Positions 1 through 9,781 of a stretch of DNA of 64,000 bases are shown here, piece after piece. The translations under genes and the position numbers were made by a program. Position 1 is the first letter of the stretch. The number at the start of each line of letters is the position of its first letter. Source of the stretch: Erodium maritimum. Lineage: Eukaryota > Streptophyta > Magnoliopsida > Geraniales > Geraniaceae. The DNA lies in assembly GCA_963921825.1 (NCBI GenBank), contig OY997596.1, positions 59,470,754 through 59,534,753 on the forward strand, given 5' to 3'. The notes under the pieces are model-generated. The model had not been told where the DNA came from and did not search any database. It was given only the letters and a program-made list of their open reading frames with translations.

Positions 1-1509
1 TCATTGTAGATGGTCCAACAAGCATGAGAGTTAATTTGACAGTCGATCAACAATATTATTGACAGGCCTATAGACCTAACTAAATTGAATCCGAATAATC
101 TCACAGTTCAAAAAAAACGAATATGATTGGTTTTAACTATAAAAAAGAACCAGAAATTCAATAAGTGACACTTTTTTATAATTATCATGAAATTAGGAGT
201 CCTGAACATTTCATCGTGGTGGTGCACGTTCCCAAGATACACTCTCAATTTCATAAAATCAAACCTAAACAATCTAATTTTGTAAGACCTTGATTTAGTG
301 TAGACAACTTCTGACACATTGGACCGTATTGACCACATTCTTTTCATAAGTCATGGCGAAAAGTTATTTAATAACCTGAAACTACGTCGTATTTAGCTTA
401 ATACGAGAAAGATCATCGGTATATGAAATTCAACCCAACTTCAAAGAAACATTTCTCATAAGAAAATGCGAATTCTCATTCCCAAGCATTGCTAGAAACC
501 CAAGAACAAAACTCAAATGGGATACATTTTCAGAGCCTAGTGAGGTCGAATTCACAAGATCGATTTGTTATTTTCTCATAGTGAAAGTCAGATTCGATGG
601 ATCAATTTTGTCTAAAATCAACAAATGGTCGGAGAAGAAAGATTGAGATAGGAGAAAAGAAAGAGACAGTGAGAGAACAGGTCGAATCTGTGCGTTTACA
701 GATTCATAAACGTTAAGAGAGAATCTGTTAGAGAGAAGAAACATTACATTTTCGTCACTTTTTCTCATTCTTTTTTGCTCATCCGACACTTCAATAGACC
801 CCACTGCATACGCTTTTAATACATTCTTCACGATTTTTGAGTTGTAAAAACACGTCGCAAGGAAGACATTGTTATATATTTCATATATGTAAGAGAATCC
901 CAAATTTTGTTACTTTTGACTAACGACGTTAAGCTGTTTGTGCAGATATGTAAAGTCATGTACAAAAAAAATGATCCAAACTAACTAAAATCTGTAGAAA
1001 ATTAACGGAATTTGTGGTCAGCCAACACATATACGGTGTATTTTTGAAATTAAGGAACAACGGAAGGTGAGTCAAGTTATCCCAAAACCGAACCGTATAA
1101 ACACAAAATTAATAAATTAAAATAAGGTATTCGCAATAAGTAAAGTCCAACCATTTTCGATCTTTCAATTCATTCATTTGTCGATCATAATGTGATATAT
1201 TTTTTGACGAAAATGAGGGGTTTATTAAGTGGAATCAGACTCCAGTGACCTGGAAATAGGTTCTGACAATGAAGAAAAACCTCACACCAAATCAGCCCAC
1301 ACTCGGGCATTCCTAGCTAGCTCGATCATAACGTGATATTTATCAAAAATCATTCAAATAAGAATCAAACTTGTCCTAAAACATTTTAATCTCATGATGC
1401 CATCATACATTAATTAGATTAGTACAAAATGAAACTATCAAATTTTCTAATAGTAGAACTATCTTCTTTATTACAATATGTAGAGAGATACAAATTTCCA
1501 TACAAGGAC
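1..1509. other. AT-rich flank with no supported gene
   Basis: I see no reading frame here with recognisable protein similarity. The short open frames on both strands are low-complexity and show no splice-linked continuation. The stretch is the 3' flank of the minus-strand WOX5-like gene that begins at 1510. Confidence 0.5.
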
Positions 1510-3054
1510 TTAGAGGAAGCTTAAACGAAGATCCAATGGTGGATGATCCATTTCGGTATTGAAACTGTATAAGGAGTTGTAGGGGTATGCGTGATTCTCT
1601 TTGCCCTCGCCGGCACAAAGTCTCGTCTTCTCCGGTTCCGATTCTTCATAGGTATTCACCGGAAAAAGTTGTAGCGTCTCCGTAACTCCGGTGGGCTCAA
1701 AACCTTCATTTATCTCTGCAAAATCAAACAAAGATATCGAATATTATGTTAGAGCGTCTCATTAACAACATTGTTTAATTTATCAAAAAATAATGTAATG
1801 AGAGAGAAGAAGTGTCACGTTTTCACGGTAACACCCCTCGCTATGCTTTTTCTCTTTATTGAGGCAATGACAGCAAGTTGTTAGTGTTAAAACCCGATCC
1901 AACTCAAAAGCTCGAACTCGTAGGTGAAGGCATCAAGATGTATGTTAAATGGTCAATTTATTCACATACTTTCGATGTGGGATTCACACTTCAACACCCC
2001 CTCTCGTGTAGGACTAGACATTTTTACATGTGTGTTATAACAGGATTGAACATCTGCATATGGGCCGGAGACCACAAGGTTGAGGTGACAAATAGACTGT
2101 GGGCCGAAACAGCTCTAATATCATGTTAAAGCCCGGTCCAACCTAAAATCTCAAACTCATAAGTAAAGACATCAAGAAGTCAATTTATCCACACATTTTC
2201 GATACGTGAGACTCACACTTCAACGGCTAGATGAGAGATAAATGATGATAAGAATACAAGACACATGACACATTATGGTCACTTGGAGTAAATAAAAGGG
2301 AGCAAAATAAAGTGATGCTGCTCCTCGATCGTCCTATCAACACCCTCTCTCCCATCGAGTAGCACTGACGATAACATCATTCGGGTGTCCTCTTGTTGCT
2401 ACCTCGATGAGGATGCTCTAAAAATCCGATCTATCCAATCTCTTGCTAATCATTTGTTAGATGAGACATAAATTAGGGTGCGGACACGTCGAAGAAAAAA
2501 CAAGACACGAGACATGTTGTGACTGGTTGAAGCCAAAGAAAGAGGGTAACAAACTATTACGCGACCATCTACCATCAAGTAGCATTAGCGTCAATTCTAA
2601 TTTTCATGTCCAACGTCTTCTAGATGTCCTCTTGACACCACTTAACGAGAACATTCAAAAAACTATCTCAACTAAAAACTCAAGTAAACAAAGCTGATCA
2701 ACCCTAACATTGTAAACATCACCACGTGTTTGTAAGAACATACGTACGTTTCGGAGACGAAACAAGGTCCCGTCCGTGCACAACAACCTCGTCACCGACA
2801 CGAACTCTGAGCCGCTTCTGTCTCTCCCTAGCTTTATGGTTCTGGAACCAATAAAACACGTTCTTGCTCTCAATCTCACCGAAAAAGCTCAGCTGATCGG
2901 AGATCTTCTCGATTTGGTCGGAGCCCGGCGACCGGAGCCCTGACCGGAACAGGTCGGTTAGAACCTTAACCTGCTCGCCGGTTGGGTTCCACCGCCCGCT
3001 CTTCGCACCGGCGCCGCCGCGAACACGGCATGGTTTTGCATAAAAGCCTGACAT
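1510..3054 (-). CDS. WOX5: WUSCHEL-related homeobox protein, WOX5/WOX7-like
   Basis: Homeodomain transcription factor of the WUS clade. WOX5 in Arabidopsis acts in the nucleus of root quiescent-centre cells, where it represses differentiation. Two exons were read on the minus strand: exon 1 at 3054-2748 (ATG at 3054) and exon 2 at 1715-1510 (TAA). The donor GTACGT follows ...CCGAAAC and the acceptor is TTTTGCAG, and the phases fit (1 nt plus 2 nt). The product is about 170 aa, against about 182 for Arabidopsis WOX5. Residues about 19-83 form the enlarged WOX homeodomain, with SGRWNPT at its start and the recognition helix [17 protein letters not shown]. Exon 2 carries the WUS box TLQLFPVN and ends in LDLRLSFL, an EAR-type repression motif, as in Arabidopsis WOX5. 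The 1,032-bp intron is inflated by a TRIM retroelement (1885-2224) and by a degenerate direct repeat. WOX7 is an equally possible name. The intact motifs argue for a working gene. Confidence 0.9.
1885..2224 (-). mobile_element. TRIM retroelement (minus orientation) in the WOX5 intron
   Basis: Two direct repeats of about 100-112 bp (1885-1996 and 2124-2224) each begin TGTTAAA on the plus strand and end CACACTTCAAC. They flank about 127 bp of internal sequence. Next to the right repeat lies a degenerate reverse-complement primer-binding site (tctaatatca, for TGGTATCAGA). The sequence is homologous to the intact TRIM at 18385-18698. It has no coding capacity, as expected for a terminal-repeat retrotransposon in miniature. 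Confidence 0.7.
2225..2690. repeat. Degenerate ~200-bp direct repeat in the WOX5 intron
   Basis: Two blocks (about 2229-2430 and about 2459-2660) line up imperfectly in the same order. Each has a gatgaga-start, a cacgagaca-type word, a catcgagtagca/catcaagtagca word and gatgtcctcttg near the end. The period is about 230 bp. This may be an old tandem duplication or a decayed terminal repeat. It is not coding. Confidence 0.4.
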
Positions 3055-3688
3055 AAGAGCTTCTCCTCAGCTTTGTTGAACCTGAAGCGATAGAAAGAGA
3101 GTACCATATATATATATATAAATACAATATAATATAATTAAGGGATAACTCTGATTCCTAGCTTTTTTGAACGTTTTTCGTTTTCACGTCTTAACCCAGA
3201 CCAACGTTTCGTTACAGTTCCATACACGAAAAGTTAGAACTTTTACAAAACCTAATATGAACCGTTTAAATTTACAATTTCATTAACATGAGAAGTCGAA
3301 ACTACCCTTCCATTTACGGTTGTCTGGTTTTTGAAGGGTTGGAAAGTGGGGAATTTTTTATTGGTTGAGCTTTGAATTTTGGGGAATTTAAGATTGAATC
3401 GTCCGGATTTGATCTTAGTTTTTTGTTGCTGCGTGAGTTTTTGTGCAGAGAGAGACATGCGAGTACATTTTTAAGTGTTCGATGTTGTTCAACGTTTTGG
3501 TTTGCGAGCAGAGAGCATGTAAGTTACACCAATCATGCATATATATATATATATTTATAAACGATTCTGATTTTTTTAACCCTTACGAAAAAAAAATTAA
3601 TCTCTTTTAAGGATTTATAAATGAAAAATAATTTAACAAAAGTATTTGGTAAAATAATGATTTATCGCACGTTTATAAAAAAAACACA

Positions 3689-4041
3689 GAGGTTAATTCC
3701 ACTTCAGTATCCTTAATTGTTTATATTACGTTTAGAGTATCTTACATCTTTTTGGTGTCACCGCAGTACCCTAAATTTTCATTAATTTTATTTTAGTGTC
3801 CATCGTTAAGTTTACCTTAAATTTGGTTGTTAGTGAGGGGTATTATGATCATTTTATCTGTTTTGAATTGAAAATCAACGGTGTGTATTAAAATAGAATT
3901 AATGAAAGTTTAGGGTACTGAAGTGACAAAATAGATTTAAATTACTCTAAATGAAAGTTTAGGGTACCGAAGTGACACAAAAAAATCAAGGTGCTTTTAA
4001 TGAAATATGAAAGATTCAGTATACTGAAATGAAATTGTCCC
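3689..4041. mobile_element. Foldback MITE, same family as 60438-60857
   Basis: The left end (aattccacttcagtat) is the approximate reverse complement of the right end (atactgaaatgaaattgtcc). Both arms repeat words such as 'agggtact' and 'aagtgaca' in opposite orientation. The closest relative in the window is 60438-60857. No clean target duplication is visible here, so the exact ends are uncertain. Confidence 0.55.
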
Positions 4042-4320
4042 TTTTTCCTTTAAGGAAATTGAAGTGGAACATAGAATTTTGGCTATGTTATGTCCACAAG
4101 CCGACGATATTTAGCATTGTCATGAATATATATATTGAAATGGTGATTAATGTTTTGGGATTAAATATTGGGTTAATTGTTCAAAATTAAATTAAAGTTT
4201 TGTCTACGTTTTGTGGATGTACCGAAGCTTTATCCACCAATTTTTTTTAAAAAAACATAATAGAGATATTCAAAATGAATGGGTTGGGCATTTTTCGCGG
4301 ACTAATAAGATTGGTGGGAA

Positions 4321-4503
4321 ATACATAATACATTCTAAAGTTGTACGGGCAATTCATAATGCATTCTAAAGTTGTATGGACAATTTATAATGCATTCTAT
4401 AATTGTGTGAACAATTCATAATGCATTCTATAGTTGTGTAGGCAATAATACATTATACTTTAAGCATTCTATAGTTGTGTAGGCAATAATACATTATACT
4501 TTA
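4321..4503. repeat. Tandem repeat array, ~31-bp units then ~41-bp units
   Basis: Four copies of a unit of about 30-31 bp built on cataatgcattctaaagttg occur from 4321 to about 4445. The last copy runs into a 41-bp unit (from 4423 and again from 4464, gcattctatagttgtgtagg...) present twice. The two repeats share the core gcattcta, so the longer unit probably arose by a slipped duplication of the shorter one. No coding role is seen. Confidence 0.7.
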
Positions 4504-4994
4504 AAAGCTAGTGGATGAAACTTAAATGTATCGGCGAGACGTTGACAAAACTTTAAGCATGTATCTGTTTGTAGCAAAATATTTAATGTAGTTTTGGACA
4601 ATTAATCTTTAAATATTTTTGGTATCTTTATGTTTTAATCAACACACGTTATGGTTGCATCTTAGGTTATGATCACATACCTTACGGTGCCATTTGTTTT
4701 AGTATGTCCTAAACGCTACCCAAACTTTTGGTCAAGACAGCAAAAATAGGTAAAAGGACATATGAAAGATGAAAGAACAACACAAAAAATCTTTAGGCCT
4801 GCTCAAAAGTATTATCTGAACCACTACAAGAAGCTAAAGAGCAACAAAGTGCAATTAAATTTGAACTCTCATGATCTTGGTTAAAACATCATAATAACAC
4901 CACAACACTACTACTCCAAATCCAGAAGGGATATTACAAAAACTTACACCAATAACAAAAATGCACACATCTGTAACTCCTCCAATAGAGAGAG

Positions 4995-7900
4995 TTACAG
5001 TATCTGAGCAGCTGTGTTCAGCTTTTCCGCTAAACTGAGTTGTGTCCTTGTAATGCTTGACAAATAGAGCAGGAGCAAATGGTCCTGTAAGGGAGCATAA
5101 AAATCAGCATCCATATAAACCAAGGGATAAATTCACAAACATGCTTCGAATTATGATCAGATTTCACAAAACACTATTCAATTTAAGACGTGATGATGCG
5201 ACTATTTATTTTTCAAGGTTGACCGTAAGTTTTCATATGAAAGGTCTATTTGACCCTCTTGAAAACAAAAAAATAAACAGAATTTAAAACAACTATTACA
5301 TATAAAAAATCATGGGATGATGTCAGCCTTCTTCACAACGCCGACAACTGCAACACATCGATGTACAGAGTGTTTTTTTTTTGGCAATAAACAAGTAAAA
5401 AAACCGAGACCGAGACAAACTAGGCCAGGCTTTGGAGATGGCCAAACCGAGTACATAGTTTGTCTCGCTAGTGAGGGATCAGAGCAAGACGAGGCTCCAA
5501 CATGGACAAAATCAGCGCCTGTTTTGCAGGTACTGTGCAGATCTGCGCTTGAATCGAGACCTAGGAACGACAACGAGCTTGTCAACGCCAGGACTTCTCG
5601 CCTTCAAGCGACGAAGACCGTGCAGACTCGTTTCTAGGGTAGAGGAAAATGCGGGAGAAGATCTGACCAGAAGTTCTCGCCTTCAAGCTCTGACGCGAGA
5701 AAATCCAGACCTCGATGGCATTTGCAGAAGAAGACGGAAGACGCGAGGCACCCAACTGTCTAGTATTTTCTGTTTACCCTTTTTTATTCATTATTTACAT
5801 TTCTTTTTGTTCATTATTTATTACACTGTAGCAAGGGGTGGGGGTGGTTGATAAATTGGGTCATAGTTCGACACATGTTTAGGAAACTATCCGTATAAAG
5901 TAACCCTAACTTTGCAAAATATGCTTACCTGGATACTGCCATTCACCAACTTATCAAAAGCTTGAGGGGACAATTTGGGAAGGGAGGCCACAGTATCCGA
6001 TATGAACCTCCCTATGCTATTATCTGGTGCAACATGCCCTTCCTGATGCAATGAAAAATTAACTCTTTAATATACATGTAAGAGTCTCTGCCAAACATCG
6101 AAAAGCACCTTGGGCCCTCTGCCTAAAAGCTTGAACTTTTAGGTGGGTCAGGCTTTAATAAAACAAAAAAATGGTTGCTATTTCCGATTGAGATACTGAA
6201 ACTTACCAGAACATCCTCAACATATCTCTGTATATCTTCAATCAAAGTGAGTAAATGTTGCATTGACGCTTCCATTCCTTCCAAATCATTTGGGAGCTTG
6301 TCAACCATAGTTGTCTTAAGGATGTCAACTGCAATTACAAAAGAAAGTGTATACATGGCTAATTTTAGTAGACAATAGAGCTATATATATGATAAAAACA
6401 GTCTTGTAGCAAATACATACATCCAACTCGCTCAGCTTCAACCATACGGAGATCTAGAGGAATCTCTTGGAATTGGGCAGCAAGTTGCCGGTCACCAAGA
6501 GACAAATTGACAGAAACATAAGCTTTTATGGTTGCTTCCCCATTTCTAAATGTGGTATCGACAGTCAAGTGAATAGGGTTGGCGACTTCTCTTGAATAAA
6601 ATTCATGAATCAAGGCACTGCCAGCGGTGACACCAAAACCAGTCGAATACCTTGGCAAATTCATGGAAGCGAGAATTGAACTTATTAATTAACTCAAAAT
6701 ATGAACAGTTTCAAGTTTTAACAACATAACCACCGTATCAAACTTTGGAATTTCATGCATTTAGGAATGAGTTACCTTCACAAAAATTTGGGGAAAAAAA
6801 GAGAACATGGTATTACCTGCTACTTCATCATGATCCTTAAGACATCATTAAGAGTTGCAACTGGAATGATAAATAGCTTCAAGCAAGATACCTTAATTTA
6901 TTTACTACAAGGTTTGTACTAATAATAATTCATTCCCTACAGTATATTTAAGAGCTTTCAATTGAATAGAAAATCAGAATTTTTCCTACATGTTCAACAT
7001 TTGTCACCCACACCTCATTTAAGAATAGTTTCTACTTTACAAACAACTCAACAAACCAAAACCAATGGAAAAAGAATACCAATCTAGCAGATGCAATCAA
7101 AACTTAAATGCAAATTCAAACAAATTTATTTCAAAAAAAAAGTAAGGAGAAAGAACGGATTACCATCCAACAATTACTTCTTTTGGATTAACTTTTTGGT
7201 GAGATATCAACATATTATGATGGTAATCAATATCCAAAGCAACCTGCAACAAAGATAAAAGGAGTGTATCACAAGGAGACAAGCATCTGTACCTAGCCTC
7301 AACAAAGCCAAACTAGAAGCACCTTGGTTCAAAAATAATCATACCCAGAAAACTAAAAGATCAACATTACAATCATAATTTTGTATACTTTCATCAATGC
7401 CATTCTGATTCATCAGCAGATAGTTCATGGTTCATACTCAATATGCATCTTACCAATTTGAAATAAATGTTTCTTCCTTTTTCCGTACAAAAATCAATCT
7501 ATTAGATCTCATTAGACTACTCATCAACTCCTCTTCATCACGGTTCCACAATTCTAATAGTGTTCCCATCAAAACTGCACTTAATACACAAATAAGCATA
7601 AAAAAATTATGAATATTCTAACAATCAACAGGTGACAAATTCAGAACTCATCATCCCTCAGATCACAAACACACCAAACAAATAGAGATCAAATTTTTCC
7701 ATTTCACATCCTATGTCACCAAATTTTTCACATGGCAAGCAAAATCGCACAGCTAAATCCAACCTAGGGCACGAACAAAGGACGGAGAAGATGATGATAC
7801 CTGTTCAGAGGACTCGTTGTGAGGAACGGCATAAGAGTTGCGGATGTCGATTGTGCCATTGGGCAAGACCGATCCGAGCAGAGTTCCGATGACGCGCTCG

Positions 7901-8022
7901 GCTTGGTCAGGGCGCCTGACATAGCAATCGCAGACGTTGAAGATCACCAATGGATGGACCTTCGCCGACACGCTGGCCGGAGACGGAGAGAACTGCAACA
8001 CGGTTTGTTCCATTGCCGCCAT
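4995..8022 (-). CDS. EIF3F: Eukaryotic translation initiation factor 3 subunit F (eIF3f)
   Basis: MPN-domain subunit of the eIF3 complex, acting in cytoplasmic translation initiation. Six exons were assembled on the minus strand: 8022-7801, 7243-7164, 6650-6421, 6328-6207, 6042-5929 and 5084-4995. All have GT-AG borders and consistent phase, giving 858 bp, or 285 aa plus stop. Arabidopsis eIF3f has about 293 aa. Recognisable blocks in order are HPLVIFNVCDC and RVIGTLLG (MPN start), IRNSYAVPHNES, DYHHNML, HLTVDTTF, LGDRQLAAQFQEIP, DKLPNDLEGME and, at the C-terminus, YLSSITRTQLSLAEKLNTAA. As in other eIF3f proteins, the JAMM metal-binding residues of active deubiquitinases are not complete. Intron 1 (7244-7800) and intron 5 (5085-5928) are the longest. 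Nothing is broken. The neighbouring WOX5-like gene lies on the same strand but is unrelated in function. Confidence 0.95.
5330..5880. other. GC-richer insert in eIF3F intron 5, origin unknown
   Basis: Bases about 5370-5860 are richer in GC than the rest of the intron and hold short open frames on both strands, none with a recognised domain. Two similar phrases, agttctcgccttcaagc and acttctcgccttcaagc, occur about 80 bp apart and suggest an internal duplication. A retroelement fragment is the likeliest source, but I cannot assign it. Confidence 0.3.
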
Positions 8023-8492
8023 ATCTCGAGCTCTACAGATCCGTTACCTTCACCAGAGAGCACAAGGTACAGCGAAGTCTAGGGTTTTCGGAAGCAAAAC
8101 ACAGAGAACAAATCAGATGCTGTAGTAACTGTACCATTACTTTTCAATACGGTGATGGGCTTGCTTAAAACTTTTGGGCCGGTTATGGGCCCAAGCTTTT
8201 TATGGGCCTTTTAGTACTCCAAACAGCCCGTTTGTGCGGATGCAGATTAGTACTTCTCGGATTTAAAACCTCTCTTTATTCAGATAATTGAATCTGTTCA
8301 GGTCAAAACTTAGAAACCCGCTTTTATGTATTGGTCACGAATAATAGCGTTAAATGAAGAACCTTATGTTTTGGTCATGAGTCATTTACACGCATTTGTG
8401 AATTGATTACATATCATTCACATGTCTTATGAATTTGTCACATATTATTTATATATCTTTATAAATTGATTATAGATTTTTTACATGTCTTA

Positions 8493-8768
8493 GAGCATCC
8501 ATGGGCTGGCTGGGAGCAAAAACAAGGAGAGAGTCCAAAAAGGAAGAGAGAGAAATTAATTTAAAATTGTTGGCTGGGAGTGCTGGCTGTTAGCTCATCG
8601 TCAGCCCTTATCGCTGGCGGGGAGCAAAAATATGAAGAAAATGGTTATCATAAAGCCAACCAAAAGGGCTACCATTGTGGGGTGCTGGCTAGGAGTGTTG
8701 GTTGTAAACCAAAAAGAATGATTTTTTATTGTCCCCACCAGCTGGCGGCGAGATGGTTGTGGATGTTC
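8493..8768. mobile_element. PIF/Harbinger MITE with TTA target duplication
   Basis: The element is 276 bp, begins GAGCATCCATGGGCTGGCTG and ends ...GATGGTTGTGGATGTTC. It is flanked by TTA on both sides (8490-8492 and 8769-8771). The ends and the interior (ctggctgggag..., gctggcggggagcaaaa) match the MITE at 9474-9778. The TTA duplication is diagnostic of PIF/Harbinger insertion. Confidence 0.8.
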
Positions 8769-9207
8769 TTATGAAGTAGTCACAAATCTTTTACATACCT
8801 CCAATAACAACCAATACTATAAGATATTTGGTTGTTCGTGGCCAATACCTTAGAATATATTTTTGTGTTTAACCCTTTTAGGGGATGGTGGAAAAAACAG
8901 GTATGAACAATATGGCTGATTTGTTTTGGACCGGAATAACAAGTGATATCTGCATTGGATTTCACGTTGATTTCGAAGCTGTTACAAGTGATGTGATTCC
9001 CGCAAAATTTAAGACACGATTTCGGGCTACCCGATAAAATCATACCGATAATTTAATGAGCTTGAAAAAAAGAAGACACCGTTTCGTATTTGAAAGAAGA
9101 AGGTGTATGAGATGGAGCCTGGAAATGAGTAAAGTGATTAGAGTACCAACATTCGGCTACTAGTCCTCAATTCGTCTACCAAATCGTTAAGCCTTTCATA
9201 ATACTAA

Positions 9208-9470
9208 GAGCATCTCCCGTCCAATGCTGGTGGCTGAAAGAGGAGGCTGAAAACAAAAGAAGCAAAGAAAAATTATTAAAAAAATAGATATCAATCGACA
9301 GCATTTTTAGCCTGACCGCCAACGTTTTGTGTCGGTTGATATGAAAAATAAAGAAGAAGCTTTTGCTTTTTCCTTTCGGCCTCTCCTTTTTGGTCATGTG
9401 ATTATAAAAAATGTCATTTACAACCGGTTGATATTTTTTTCCAACTTCCTCATTTCAACCAACAACAATG
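9208..9470. mobile_element. Partial PIF/Harbinger-type MITE
   Basis: A terminus GAGCATCTCCCGTCCAATGC follows TAA at 9205-9207 and resembles the ends of the MITE at 48741-48954. The interior (ggctgaaa, ccgccaacgttttgtg) also resembles that copy (ctggctgaaa, cgccaacgtttcgg). A matching right end is missing, and the next MITE starts at 9474, so this copy looks 3'-truncated. Confidence 0.45.
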
Positions 9471-9473
9471 TTA

Positions 9474-9778
9474 GAGCATCCATAGTCATTGGTGAGATGC
9501 CGCTGGCGAGGAGAAAACGTCGGCGAGGAGGAGGCGGGGAGCTGGCGAGGAGCAGGCGAGGAGCTCGTTGGCGAGGAGTGCTGGCTGGGAGCTTATGGCC
9601 GGCACTTATCGCTGGCGGGGAGCAAAAGTGTGAAGAAAAAGGGTTGTTATAGCCAACAAAAAGGCTTTACCATTGTAGCTCGCTGGCTGGGAGTGCTGGC
9701 TGTAAGCAAAAAAATAGTTTTTTATTCATCTCACCAGCACCATTTCACCAGCTGCCGGTGAGATGGTTGTGGATGGTC
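9474..9778. mobile_element. PIF/Harbinger MITE abutting the transposase element
   Basis: The element is 305 bp, with left end GAGCATCCATAGTC and right end reading GACCATCCACAACC on the opposite strand. It is flanked by TTA at 9471-9473 and 9779-9781. The right-hand TTA is also the left target duplication of the 2.0-kb transposase-bearing element that starts at 9782. The interior repeats the phrase ctggcgaggag several times. Confidence 0.8.
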
Positions 9779-9781
9779 TTA

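Larger units (their letters stand above)
3055..4994. other. Intergenic region, WOX5 promoter side to eIF3F 3' end
   Basis: No gene is supported here. It should contain the promoter of the minus-strand WOX5-like gene just right of 3054. It also holds short (TA)n runs (about 3107-3122 and 3541-3553), a foldback MITE (3689-4041) and a tandem repeat block (4321-4503). The rest is AT-rich sequence with nothing recognisable. Confidence 0.5.

Noticed and set aside
7819-8168. Plus-strand ORFs over the eIF3F first exon
   Set aside because: They are antisense to a well-supported conserved exon and have no recognisable product.
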